Part shown: piece after piece, positions 44,290-52,723 of the stretch
Layout: the number at the start of each line of letters is the position of its first letter
Position numbering within the stretch: the stretch's first letter is position 1
Assembly: GCF_039511225.1 (NCBI RefSeq)
Contig: NZ_CP154261.1
Span: forward strand, 1,984,001 to 2,048,000
DNA from: Sphingobacterium multivorum
Lineage (GTDB): Bacteria; Bacteroidota; Bacteroidia; Sphingobacteriales; Sphingobacteriaceae
Length of the DNA: 64,000 bases
Direction of reading: 5' to 3'
The notes under the pieces: model-generated
The model's database searches: none
What the model was told of the DNA's origin: nothing
What the model saw: the letters and a program-made list of their open reading frames with translations, nothing else
Position numbers and translations under genes: made by a program

Positions 44290-44352
44290 AAAACTCCTGA
44301 AGCGGGGAGCAACAGGAGTCTTCCTAACCAATTATTAACCTAAATTTATGAA
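44290..44352 (+). repeat. Hairpin/box repeat, copy 2
   Basis: Stem ACTCCTG / CAGGAGT with loop AAGCGGGGAGCAA (AGCGGGGA at 44301-44308), no clean T-tract, followed by a 29-nt box (44324-44352) identical to copy 1. The ORF from its ATG is 7 codons. Confidence 0.8.
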
Positions 44353-44494
44353 AAGTACCTATATAACGTAGTAAGTTCAAAAAATGTTTCAACTGATTGT
44401 GGTTTTTTTTACTTTTTAACATTTTTTGACTATTTACTGTTTATTTTCAATAAAATGTACTACTATTTATTTTGTTTTCCTTTTAGGGGAAATA

Positions 44495-44561
44495 AAAAAC
44501 CTGCTAGCGGGGACTAACAGGTTTTTTATAAACTAACTAAATTATAACCTAAATTTATGAA
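44495..44561 (+). repeat. Hairpin/box repeat, copy 3
   Basis: Stem AAAACCTG / CAGGTTTT around loop CTAGCGGGGACTAA (AGCGGGGA at 44506-44513), then a T-tract, then a 29-nt box (44533-44561) that differs from the other two at a few central positions but keeps TAACCTAAATTTATGAA. The ORF from ATG 44557 runs 34 codons to 44661 and is cysteine-containing but not recognisable. Confidence 0.8.
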
Positions 44562-44778
44562 ACTATTGAACAATATTCAAGAAAGATGCCAATGTGCTGA
44601 AACCGTTGGCTGTTTAACGATTTTTAACAGCTCTTTTACGGACAAGATGGGGAGCCCATAATACTGCAAGACAATCCATTTAATTTTCAAACCTTTTATT
44701 GCTCATAAGCGTTTATCTAAGCAAAAAGGGCAGCGATCAATGCTGTCTGTTTGACGCAAACTGTTTAAAAAAAGGTAC

Positions 44779-45558
44779 ATGTCTTTAACATATCGCTATC
44801 AATTTGAAAATGACGATAGCCCATATTGGGCTTTTGCCATTCATGATGGCCATCAGGTCGATGCGCATTTAATGCCCTACATGAATATTGCAGACGAGGA
44901 ACGATTACGCGAAGAGGATCCTTATACAGCTATTTTGGCGGAATTACCTTGTAATCGATTTGTATCTGGAACTTCCAGGTTTCAATTGGATCTTAATCGA
45001 AAACGAGAAGATGCTATTTATCTTTTGCCTGAGCAATCTTGGGGGATACAGGTATGGCGAACAGATCTACCCAATGAACTAAAAGATCAGCTGTATGCTG
45101 CCTATGATAGCATGTATGAGGAAATAAGCCAAGCTATTCAGCGTACGATTGATCGTTATGGCTATTTTATCGTGTATGATATTCATAGTTATAATATGCG
45201 TCGCGGGGGACCTCAAACTAGTGTGAATAATGCCGCCGACCCTCAAATCAACATTGGGACACAACATAATCACGAAAAATGGCGAATGCTGACTGATCAG
45301 GTACTGGAAGTACTACAGACTGGAAAAGATGGACAAGTTTACGACGTACGTGAGAATGTGAAGTTTAAAGGCGGATTCCTTTCTGCGTATTTGAATGATA
45401 AGTTTGGCGATAAAGGCTGTGTTTTTTCTATCGAATTTCGGAAAGACTTCATGGACGAATGGACCGGAGAAGTATTTCCGCAAAAGCTTCAGGAGTATAA
45501 ACAACTTCTTTTGCACAGCATTGGAACACTGGAAAATTATTTTGCCTATGAAAGATAA
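44779..45558 (+). CDS. N-formylglutamate amidohydrolase-family protein
   Basis: 259-aa protein of the PF05013 family, a zinc-dependent carboxypeptidase-like hydrolase fold. Candidate metal-site segments are FAIHDGHQVD (about 19-28), VYDIHSYNMRRGG (about 133-145) and SIEFRKDFMDEWTG (about 223-236). The name comes from the histidine-degradation enzyme HutG, but no hut genes are present; the context is an operon with a DUF1704 metallopeptidase and an ATP-grasp ligase, so its real substrate is probably different. It overlaps the next gene by 11 nt. Confidence 0.85.
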   Translation: MSLTYRYQFENDDSPYWAFAIHDGHQVDAHLMPYMNIADEERLREEDPYTAILAELPCNRFVSGTSRFQLDLNRKREDAIYLLPEQSWGIQVWRTDLPNELKDQLYAAYDSMYEEISQAIQRTIDRYGYFIVYDIHSYNMRRGGPQTSVNNAADPQINIGTQHNHEKWRMLTDQVLEVLQTGKDGQVYDVRENVKFKGGFLSAYLNDKFGDKGCVFSIEFRKDFMDEWTGEVFPQKLQEYKQLLLHSIGTLENYFAYER

Positions 45559-47380
45559 TGCGAAACAACTTGCCGGCATTTTAAAAATGATCAAAAATAA
45601 GGAGGTTTTCCACGTACAGATTCCCCCAAAAAACAAACTGGTCTTTAATCAAGTTGTTCCTTATCTGTTTTTATACAGACAGTTTTTCAGTCAAGATCCT
45701 ATGCTGGCAGAGTTGGTTAAATCAGAACCAGCTTATTTTAGGGTAAGAGATCCGCAGATGAATGTTTCTGAATGGATCGCTCCAATCCTCAATCAACTTG
45801 TCGAAGAGTTTGGTGCTTGTTTGATTATTGAAGCTTGGGCAGCAGATCCGGCACAGGAGGAAGATATCCAAATTCATATTGCGCGGAAAAATGTACAGGC
45901 TATCGCTCAGTATCTAGGTAAGCAACTGCTCACAGAAGAATCGATTTCCAAAGTGGAAATACTGACAGATTCCAAAACAAATGCAACGCAAAGTTTATCT
46001 CCTTCGAGCGTACAGTTGGATAACCTGAACACCAATATATTTTACATGGGGCTGGAGATAAAACCGAAATACCTTTTAGGGATAAATCAGCAAATTTTAC
46101 CGATTGATCTGCGTCATTTCCGTGAGGCCATATCCAGGAGTCTGTCGAAAACATTCTTTGAATTCATTCGCATACATACCTTATCTAAACCTACGGCATT
46201 TAAAATAAGCCAGCCTAAAAAGATGCTTCCTTTAGCTTGGGAGATTGATCAGAAATTGGCGCGGGAAAGCCAACGATTTGATTTTTTATTATTGGTTACG
46301 CCAACAAATTCGTATGATGCCTGGCAGCAATTCAAGAAAGGAAATTACCGGAAAACCCCTGTTTTTCGCTATAGGCCCATGCCCATTGATCCAGATATTA
46401 TCAAGAGAAACCTCTATAACTTGCATATCGAAGATTTATTTGATCCTTCCATTGCTTATTTGTTTCGTGATAAACGCAAGGAGCTTGATCAGATGATGAC
46501 CATGCTGAGTGAGCGGGGAAAAGAAGGATTTTTGTTGGGCAGCATGCAGGTCTTTGGTACTGTCAATGAAAAATTACTAGAAAAGGCACAAGCAATTTTG
46601 ACAATTACAACAACGGATCGAGAAGTGAGAACGAAAGAAGAGGACATTGTCTATGCCGAGGAATTTGCCAAGCTTGCCCAGGAAGAATTCGATTATCTGA
46701 AAAACCAAGATCCAAGCTTTGGCACCACAGTGAGGCTACGGGATGATATTTATGGTGTGATGGTCAATCAAGGTGTACTCAATATAAGTAAGCAGTATAG
46801 TCTGCCGCGGAATAGGGTCAAGGCACTGATTCAACATGAGGTCGGTACACATATCGTTACGTACTATAACGGCAAGCAACAGCCGTTCAGTCTCTTTCGA
46901 TTAGGGGTTCCCGGTTATGAAAAACTTCAGGAAGGCCTTGCTGTACTTGCTGAGTATTTGGTAGGGGGCCTGACAAATAATAGACTACGTATTCTGGCAG
47001 GCCGAGTTATCGCTGTCCATCAGATGCAGCAAGGCGGTTCATTTATTGATACATTTTCCGTCTTGGTAGACAAGTATCAATTTTTGCCAGAAACAGCTTT
47101 TCAAATGACAATGCGGGTCTATCGAAGTGGTGGGCTTACCAAAGATGCATTATACTTGAGTGGTTTAATCGAATTGACCAATTATATCAAGAGTGAACGA
47201 GATCTATCCCTGTTGACGATGGGTAAAATCCGCGAAGATTATATACCAATCGTAGAAGAACTTATGTTAAAGGGGGTATTGAAAGCCCCGACCTTAATCC
47301 CAAGGTATCTAATGGATCCATACAAGGATGCCTTGTTACACCTCAAAAAAAGTAATGGAATATTTCAAATGATTCAGTAA
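45548..47380 (+). CDS. DUF1704 / QEGLA-motif putative metallopeptidase
   Basis: 610-aa protein named in databases as flavohemoglobin expression-modulating QEGLA motif protein. It carries a gluzincin-like active site, HEVGTH at residues 430-435 with E462 in QEGLA (461-465) as the likely third ligand. The same DUF1704 domain occurs in the vertebrate MATCAP tubulin carboxypeptidases, so a peptidase or carboxypeptidase role is likely. The frame is open upstream to 45395, but the ATG at 45548, overlapping the amidohydrolase by 11 nt, is the likely start. Followed 13 nt later by the ATP-grasp gene. Confidence 0.85.
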   Translation: MKDNAKQLAGILKMIKNKEVFHVQIPPKNKLVFNQVVPYLFLYRQFFSQDPMLAELVKSEPAYFRVRDPQMNVSEWIAPILNQLVEEFGACLIIEAWAADPAQEEDIQIHIARKNVQAIAQYLGKQLLTEESISKVEILTDSKTNATQSLSPSSVQLDNLNTNIFYMGLEIKPKYLLGINQQILPIDLRHFREAISRSLSKTFFEFIRIHTLSKPTAFKISQPKKMLPLAWEIDQKLARESQRFDFLLLVTPTNSYDAWQQFKKGNYRKTPVFRYRPMPIDPDIIKRNLYNLHIEDLFDPSIAYLFRDKRKELDQMMTMLSERGKEGFLLGSMQVFGTVNEKLLEKAQAILTITTTDREVRTKEEDIVYAEEFAKLAQEEFDYLKNQDPSFGTTVRLRDDIYGVMVNQGVLNISKQYSLPRNRVKALIQHEVGTHIVTYYNGKQQPFSLFRLGVPGYEKLQEGLAVLAEYLVGGLTNNRLRILAGRVIAVHQMQQGGSFIDTFSVLVDKYQFLPETAFQMTMRVYRSGGLTKDALYLSGLIELTNYIKSERDLSLLTMGKIREDYIPIVEELMLKGVLKAPTLIPRYLMDPYKDALLHLKKSNGIFQMIQ

Positions 47381-47393
47381 TCAGATATTTTAT

Positions 47394-48398
47394 ATGAAGA
47401 TAGCATTCGTGATCAACCAAACCCATAAAGAAACTGCTCGTTTCACGACGACCCTTTTGGCGTTGAAGGCCCATCAGATGGGGCATGAAATTTATTATAT
47501 TGGCTTGGCCGATTTCTACTATGAGTCAGCCTATATTGCCGCCCATGTACGAAAAGTACTTCCTGATCAGATGCTTACTTCTGCTAATCAACTCATGGAG
47601 GTATTGCGCACAACGGAAAAAACTAAAATGATTTTGGAAGATATGGATGTGGTCTGGCTACGATTTGACCCAGTCCTGGATATGGTTAACCGACCTTGGG
47701 CTGCAGCTTCGGCTCTACAATTTGCCGCTCTCCTAAAAGAAAAAGGTGTATGGGTTATCAATGATCCAGATAGCCTTAGTCGGGCTAGCAATAAGTTGTA
47801 TCTTGAGGGATTTGATGAATCTATTCGACCGAAAACAATTGTAACCCGAAACTATACCGATGTCATTGAATTTTTTGAACAACAGAATAAACTTATTATT
47901 TTAAAACCCTTGAAGGGCTCCGGCGGTAAAAACGTGTTTTTAATCAATAAAGATAATCAGCAAAACCTCAAGCAAACGGTAGAGGCTATTGCCCGGGATG
48001 GTTATGTGATTGGCCAGGAATATCTTCCGGAAGCTTCCCGCGGTGATATCAGATTCTTTTTATTGAATGGAGAACCTATTTCGATCAATGGTAAATATGC
48101 TGCTGTTCATCGTGTACAACAAGGGGACGAGATTCGGAGCAATGTGCATCAAGGTGCAAAGACCCAAGCAGCCATTATTTCACCGGAGTTATTGGCTATG
48201 GTCGATAAGATCCGAGATAAATTAGTTCAAGACGGAATGTATTTTGTCGGTTTGGATGTGGTAGGAGATCGTATTATGGAAATCAATGTATTTAGTCCGG
48301 GTGCATTATGCCAGGCGGAAGAAATTGTAAAAGAGGATTTTTCGGCGCTTATTATAAAAAAATTAGCGGAGAAGGTTGCTTTCAGGGAACGAGGTTGA
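47394..48398 (+). CDS. Glutathione synthetase-like ATP-grasp ligase
   Basis: 334-aa ATP-grasp enzyme resembling GshB. The ATP-grasp signs are the phosphate-binding lysine region LIILKPLKGSGGKNVFLI (about 162-179), the adenine-binding stretch VIGQEYLPEASRGDIRFFLL (about 204-223), and the metal site VGDRIMEINVFSPG near 297-310. A normal glutathione pathway would need GshA, which is absent here, so this enzyme probably ligates another pair of amino acids or peptides. It forms one operon with the two preceding genes. Confidence 0.87.
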   Translation: MKIAFVINQTHKETARFTTTLLALKAHQMGHEIYYIGLADFYYESAYIAAHVRKVLPDQMLTSANQLMEVLRTTEKTKMILEDMDVVWLRFDPVLDMVNRPWAAASALQFAALLKEKGVWVINDPDSLSRASNKLYLEGFDESIRPKTIVTRNYTDVIEFFEQQNKLIILKPLKGSGGKNVFLINKDNQQNLKQTVEAIARDGYVIGQEYLPEASRGDIRFFLLNGEPISINGKYAAVHRVQQGDEIRSNVHQGAKTQAAIISPELLAMVDKIRDKLVQDGMYFVGLDVVGDRIMEINVFSPGALCQAEEIVKEDFSALIIKKLAEKVAFRERG

Positions 48399-48506
48399 TA
48401 AAAGTTGGCTTGAGAAAATCTGTGTTGTAGAAATCCGATGGAGTAGTGTAATGGCGATTTCTGGTAATTATGAATTTGAAATGAATTACATGGATTAAAT
48501 TCTTAT

Positions 48507-48514
48507 TATTTTTG
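48507..48514 (+). promoter_or_regulatory. -7 box before the lipoate ligase gene
   Basis: TATTTTTG fits TAnnTTTG exactly, 13 nt before the ATG at 48528. No TTTG at the normal -33 distance. Confidence 0.35.
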
Positions 48515-48527
48515 AAAAAAGAAAAAT

Positions 48528-49511
48528 ATGCTGATTATCGATTCTCCATCTCACAACGCCTATTTTAACATCGCTTCAGAGGAATATTTATTGGGTAAAT
48601 TTCCGAAAGAGGATATTTTTTTACTCTATGTAAATGACCCTTCAATTATAGTGGGTAAATTTCAGAATACCTTGGCCGAAATCAATCTTGATTATGTAAA
48701 CGAGCATCAGATTAAGGTCGTGCGACGAATGTCTGGGGGTGGTGCCGTTTATCATGATGCTGGGAACTTAAATTTTTCTTTTCATACCTTATTGGGGAAT
48801 CATGATTTTATGGATTTTTCGACCTTTACACAGCCAATTGTACATGTTTTGAACAAATTGGATATCCCCGCAAAATTAGAAGGTAGAAATGACCTTCTGG
48901 TAGATGGGAAGAAGTTTAGTGGAAATGCCAAGCTTGCAAAAAATGGGAAGATGATCCAACATGGTACGATATTGATAGATTCGCAGATGCAGGTATTAAG
49001 CGATGCTTTAAAGGTCAATCCATTGAAGTTTGTAGATAAGGCGGTAAAATCGAATCGCGCACGTGTCACCAATTTAATTGAATATTTACCTGCTGGTTTT
49101 ACGGCTGGAAATTTTAAAGAATTACTGATAGAAGAGATAAAACTTGAGAATCCGGCAGCTAAAATGATTGAGTTTACCGCTTCGGATAGGGAAAATATAA
49201 AAAAATTGGTTGAAGAAAAGTATGAAACATGGGACTGGAACTTCGGTTTTTCACCAAATTATAACTTTAAAAAAGCAATTAAGATCCCTGCAGGATTTAT
49301 CGAGTTACACCTGGATGTGCATAAAGGATATATCGAAAAGGCTAAAATTTTTGGTGATTTTTTTGCATCCCGATCAATTCATGAACTGGAAAATTTATTG
49401 ATTGGTGAAAAGCATGACCTAGGAGAGATTGATACCTTACTGAAATCAATTGATTTGAAGACGTATTTTGGTAAGGTTGATTCCGCTGAAATTCTTACCT
49501 TATTTAAATAG
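48528..49511 (+). CDS. lplA: Lipoate--protein ligase
   Basis: 327-aa ligase that attaches free lipoate (through lipoyl-AMP) to E2 subunits and GcvH. The LplA core has the family hallmark RRMSGGGAVYHDAGNLNFSF (about 67-86), the catalytic lysine region DLLVDGKKFSGNAKL (about 122-136) and a C-terminal accessory domain (from about 250), the two-domain form seen in E. coli LplA. It starts a short unit followed by a methyltransferase 40 nt later. Confidence 0.92.
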   Translation: MLIIDSPSHNAYFNIASEEYLLGKFPKEDIFLLYVNDPSIIVGKFQNTLAEINLDYVNEHQIKVVRRMSGGGAVYHDAGNLNFSFHTLLGNHDFMDFSTFTQPIVHVLNKLDIPAKLEGRNDLLVDGKKFSGNAKLAKNGKMIQHGTILIDSQMQVLSDALKVNPLKFVDKAVKSNRARVTNLIEYLPAGFTAGNFKELLIEEIKLENPAAKMIEFTASDRENIKKLVEEKYETWDWNFGFSPNYNFKKAIKIPAGFIELHLDVHKGYIEKAKIFGDFFASRSIHELENLLIGEKHDLGEIDTLLKSIDLKTYFGKVDSAEILTLFK

Positions 49512-49551
49512 AAAATGTAATAGCCCTCTACGGGTGTTAATTCAGAGATCT

Positions 49552-50319
49552 ATGCCTTGGAACCCAACAGTATATAATCAATTTAAAGATATTCGTTTTA
49601 AACCGTTTTACGATTTATCTGAACTAGTTACTGCCGATAAAATTGAACATGCAGTTGATTTGGGTTGCGGTACAGGTGAACAAACAGCTATCTTAAGCGA
49701 ACAATTTTCTCAAGCGACCTTTCTTGGGGTAGATTCTTCTGCGGAAATGCTTTCTAAAAGTCATCAGTTGGAAACTGAACGTCTAAAATTTAGGCAAAGT
49801 TCCGTAGAGAACTTCCTTGCAGAGCCGAAAACCTGGGATCTTATATTCAGTAATGCTGCTTTACAATGGTTGGAAGATCATCAGGTTCTTTTTCCGAAAA
49901 TTATTTCCAAATTGAATGCTGGCGGGCAATTGGCTATACAGATGCCCTATCAACAAGAAAATATACTCAATAAGATTTTATTCGAGCTTAGTATGGAAGA
50001 GCCCTATCGATCCTATTTAAAGGGCTGGAATAGGGCTTCTTCGGTATTGGATATCGATTCTTATGCACAGTTGTTATTTGACAATGGCTTAGATCAATTA
50101 AACCTATCACTTCGTGTATATCCACTCATTGCCCCTGATGCTGAAACGCTTTACAATTTTATCGCGGGGTCTGCGTTGATTCCCTATATTGAACACTTGG
50201 AGGAAGAGAAGAAACCGCTGTTTTTGGCAGCGTTTAAAACGCGGATCAAAAAACATTTCGTCAAATTTCCAGCGATATACTCTTTCAAGCGTATTTTATT
50301 ATATGGGCGTAAAAGGTAA
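49552..50319 (+). CDS. tam: SAM-dependent methyltransferase, trans-aconitate methyltransferase-like
   Basis: 255 aa, class I methyltransferase. SAM motif I is AVDLGCGTGEQTAIL near residues 33-47, and the N-terminus MPWNPTVYNQFKDIRFKPFY with its acidic and basic spacing matches the trans-aconitate 2-methyltransferase family; motif IV is WDLIFSNAALQWLEDH. Substrate not proven; other small carboxylic acids are possible. The frame is open upstream to 49468 within lplA; the ATG at 49552 is chosen as the start at which the family N-terminus begins. Confidence 0.85.
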   Translation: MPWNPTVYNQFKDIRFKPFYDLSELVTADKIEHAVDLGCGTGEQTAILSEQFSQATFLGVDSSAEMLSKSHQLETERLKFRQSSVENFLAEPKTWDLIFSNAALQWLEDHQVLFPKIISKLNAGGQLAIQMPYQQENILNKILFELSMEEPYRSYLKGWNRASSVLDIDSYAQLLFDNGLDQLNLSLRVYPLIAPDAETLYNFIAGSALIPYIEHLEEEKKPLFLAAFKTRIKKHFVKFPAIYSFKRILLYGRKR

Positions 50320-50320
50320 T

Positions 50321-50797
50321 TTATACGCCGATTAAATCGGCCCATTGGGCTTGTGTAATTTTGATCAAGTCTGCCGGGTTTAAAATAATTTGAAGCCCCC
50401 TTTTCCCCGCGCTCACCGAAATCGCTGTCTCCAATTGTGCGGCCTCTTCCATAAAGGTTGGAAATAGCTTTTTCATACCAATTGGTGAACAACCACCACG
50501 AATATAACCGGTCACCGTTAAAAGGTCTTTCATGGGGAGCATTTCACAGTTTTTATTTCCAGAGGCCTTCGCTATTTTTTTTAGATCGAGCTGTGCGTTT
50601 CCGGGAATTACGGCGACAATATAAGGATCTTTGTTCCCTTTTAAGACTAAGGTTTTATACAGCGTCTCTGGTGATAGGCCTAGAGTTTGGGCGACATGCT
50701 CGGCACTGACGTCCTGTTCGTCAATCTCATATGCTCTGAGTTCGTATTTTATCTTTGCTGTGTCCAACAGCCGAACGGCATTTGTTTTACTCGACAT
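50321..50797 (-). CDS. ybaK: Cys-tRNA(Pro)/Cys-tRNA(Cys) deacylase YbaK
   Basis: 158-aa editing enzyme that clears misacylated Cys-tRNA(Pro). It shows the YbaK/ProX fold with KTLVLKGNKDPYIVAVIPG (about 49-67), the catalytic-site lysine stretch LDLKKIAKASGNKNCEM, and the substrate loop TGYIRGGCSPIGMKK (about 95-109). The length is standard. It overlaps the 3' end of the PolX-like gene by 11 nt (50787-50797), so it is translationally coupled to it. Confidence 0.93.
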   Translation of the reverse strand: MSSKTNAVRLLDTAKIKYELRAYEIDEQDVSAEHVAQTLGLSPETLYKTLVLKGNKDPYIVAVIPGNAQLDLKKIAKASGNKNCEMLPMKDLLTVTGYIRGGCSPIGMKKLFPTFMEEAAQLETAISVSAGKRGLQIILNPADLIKITQAQWADLIGV

Positions 50798-52463
50798 ACC
50801 CTAGCCTGGCTTTTTTTGTGTTAAAATAGGTCGTTATGGCATCTAGCGAATATGTATTCAAGCAGTTGCTTGCTTGCAGACCGCCCTTTTGAGCCACTAA
50901 CACACCATATTGCATATCGTGCAAGCCCTCTGTACGATGGGCATCGGGATTAATAGAAAGTAAAACTCCTTTCTCCACGGCGTAACGGTGCCATCTCCAA
51001 TCAAGATCTAATCGCAGAGGATTTGCATTTATCTCGATGACAACGCCATTTGCTGCACAAGCATCGATGACTCTTTTAAAATCTAAGGGATATCCGGCCC
51101 GGCTTAATAACAATCTTCCTGTTGGGTGGCCTAAGATTGTCGTATACGGATTTTCGATTGCTTTGATTAGTCGTGTTGTAGCTTTATCTTCGTCCATTTT
51201 CAGATTGGAGTGGACAGAGGCAACAACGAAGTCAAACTTAGCCAATACCTCATCTGGATAGTCTAGCGAACCGTCACCTAGAATATCAGATTCAATTCCT
51301 CTGAAAATCTTGAACGGGGCTAGTTTTTCGTTTAATGTGGCAATTTCATCCCATTGTTGTTCCAATCGTTCAATGGAGAGACCGTTGGCATAGACTGCTG
51401 TTCTCGAGTGATCACATATACCTAAGTATTCAAGACCCAGGACTTCTTTACAATGTACTGCCATTTGCTGAAGGCTATGAACACCATCACTATATGTCGA
51501 GTGATTGTGGAGTGTCCCCCTGAGATCTTTGTATTGAATCAGCTTTGGCAACGTATGGTTTTGAGCCTGCACGATTTCATTCAATCCCTCCCGCAATTCG
51601 GGTTCAATATAATCTAAACCTAAGTTGCGGTAAATTGCTTCCTCACTGGAAAGTGAAGGGAGATCTGGTAGAATATTAAACAGAAGGTCGAGGTGTGCAG
51701 TGGATCCTGTACTAAGAATCAGGTCCCGATAAAAATCATTAATATTACTGCTGAAGACTTTGAACGTAAAGCCCAATTCATCGGTCAGTTCTATGGAGTT
51801 TTCTGTTTTTTCCACTAAAGTAAATCCAGCAAGGAATTTCTCTACGTTGTCTATACTTTCGGATATTAAAAGATCTACGGTACTCAAAACTTCGCATTTT
51901 CTTCTGAAATCGCCTGTAAATGATAGGAGGGAAGAAGGAAAATGCAATTTCAATTCGTTGAAAAATTTTTCTGCCAGCGGAAGTACTTTCGCATATAAAA
52001 ACCATCCTTTGTTGGAGATTGAAAACTCAATGGATTTTTTGATGTCTTCCTGCGTTTTAAGGCCAAATCCTTTTGCCTCTACGAGACGATTTTCGTTACA
52101 GGCGTAAAGTAATTCGCCTACACTTTCAATCTCGAGTTCTTTCCAAATAATTTGAATCTTTTTGGGGCCCAGGCCTTTAATATTTAACATTTCAACAATA
52201 CCCAATGGTGTTTGTTCAACAAGCTCCTTAAGCTCTTTAAAAGTTCCCGTGGCTGCGACCTCTTTGGCTTTTTCAGCTGTGCTTTTTCCTATTCCAGGCT
52301 GTGCACTCAAGTCTTCGAGACTGGCCTCTTCAATACGGAAAGGTAGCTTGTCCAACTTAAAAGAGGCACTTGCGATGGATTTTGTTCGAAAAGGATTTTC
52401 GTTGTGAAGCTCCATCAATTGGCTACATAATTTGAAAATTTTTGAGATCGCTTTATTGTCCAT
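50787..52463 (-). CDS. PolX-like HhH/PHP protein with altered polymerase site
   Basis: 558 aa with the domain order of bacterial PolX: helix-hairpin-helix region (about 1-145, with AQPGIGKSTAEKAKEV and NIKGLGPKKIQIIW), family X polymerase region (about 150-300), and PHP phosphoesterase (about 315-558). The PHP metal residues are present: H319 and H321 in LHNHSTYSDGVH, GICDHSR, GIESDIL, VVASVHS, INANPLRLDLDWR and INPDAHR. The polymerase motif, normally GSxRR...GDxD, reads GDFRRKCEVLSTVDLLI at 184-200, so the first catalytic Asp is Thr195 and only D197 remains. It probably lacks polymerase activity but may keep nuclease activity. Confidence 0.88.
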   Translation of the reverse strand: MDNKAISKIFKLCSQLMELHNENPFRTKSIASASFKLDKLPFRIEEASLEDLSAQPGIGKSTAEKAKEVAATGTFKELKELVEQTPLGIVEMLNIKGLGPKKIQIIWKELEIESVGELLYACNENRLVEAKGFGLKTQEDIKKSIEFSISNKGWFLYAKVLPLAEKFFNELKLHFPSSLLSFTGDFRRKCEVLSTVDLLISESIDNVEKFLAGFTLVEKTENSIELTDELGFTFKVFSSNINDFYRDLILSTGSTAHLDLLFNILPDLPSLSSEEAIYRNLGLDYIEPELREGLNEIVQAQNHTLPKLIQYKDLRGTLHNHSTYSDGVHSLQQMAVHCKEVLGLEYLGICDHSRTAVYANGLSIERLEQQWDEIATLNEKLAPFKIFRGIESDILGDGSLDYPDEVLAKFDFVVASVHSNLKMDEDKATTRLIKAIENPYTTILGHPTGRLLLSRAGYPLDFKRVIDACAANGVVIEINANPLRLDLDWRWHRYAVEKGVLLSINPDAHRTEGLHDMQYGVLVAQKGGLQASNCLNTYSLDAITTYFNTKKARLGYVE

Positions 52464-52723
52464 CGTAATTGAATTGTTAAGCTACAAATATCTTAAATTT
52501 TAGGTCAAAATAACAATTCAAATATGGATATTATAGCGTTAAATAATGTAAAAATGCTGCTTTGAGCGAGTGTTTTCCGCTATTTATTGAAATTAACAAC
52601 AAAGTGACAAATGCATGTCCGCTTAACCAAACATTTTGGCTATGTTTGCCGTTTTTGGGTGTTAAAATTGGGGTTACTTCGTGAATTTATTATAAAAAAT
52701 GACCCTGTTAATAATAGAATAGC

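Larger units (their letters stand above)
43953..44778. other. 826-bp gene-free region with three hairpin/box repeats
   Basis: No convincing coding sequence. Three copies of a two-part element are listed separately: a stable hairpin with loop AGCGGGGA, and 23-27 nt further on a 29-nt box with core TAACCTAAATTTATGAA. Their spacing is 290 and then 204 nt. Copy 1 sits directly behind the dehydrogenase gene and could also be its terminator. After each box the ATG is followed by a very short ORF (3, 7 and 34 codons), all different in sequence. Confidence 0.7.

Noticed and set aside
43998..44561. CRISPR array
   Set aside because: Only three repeats, spaced 204-290 nt apart, with hairpins of different stem sequence and no cas genes nearby.
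44779..45558. HutG of histidine degradation
   Set aside because: No hutH, hutU or hutI is present and the neighbours are unrelated to histidine.
47394..48398. Glutathione synthetase (gshB) in a standard glutathione pathway
   Set aside because: No gamma-glutamylcysteine synthetase gene is nearby and the operon partners are hydrolases, so only the ATP-grasp family is claimed.
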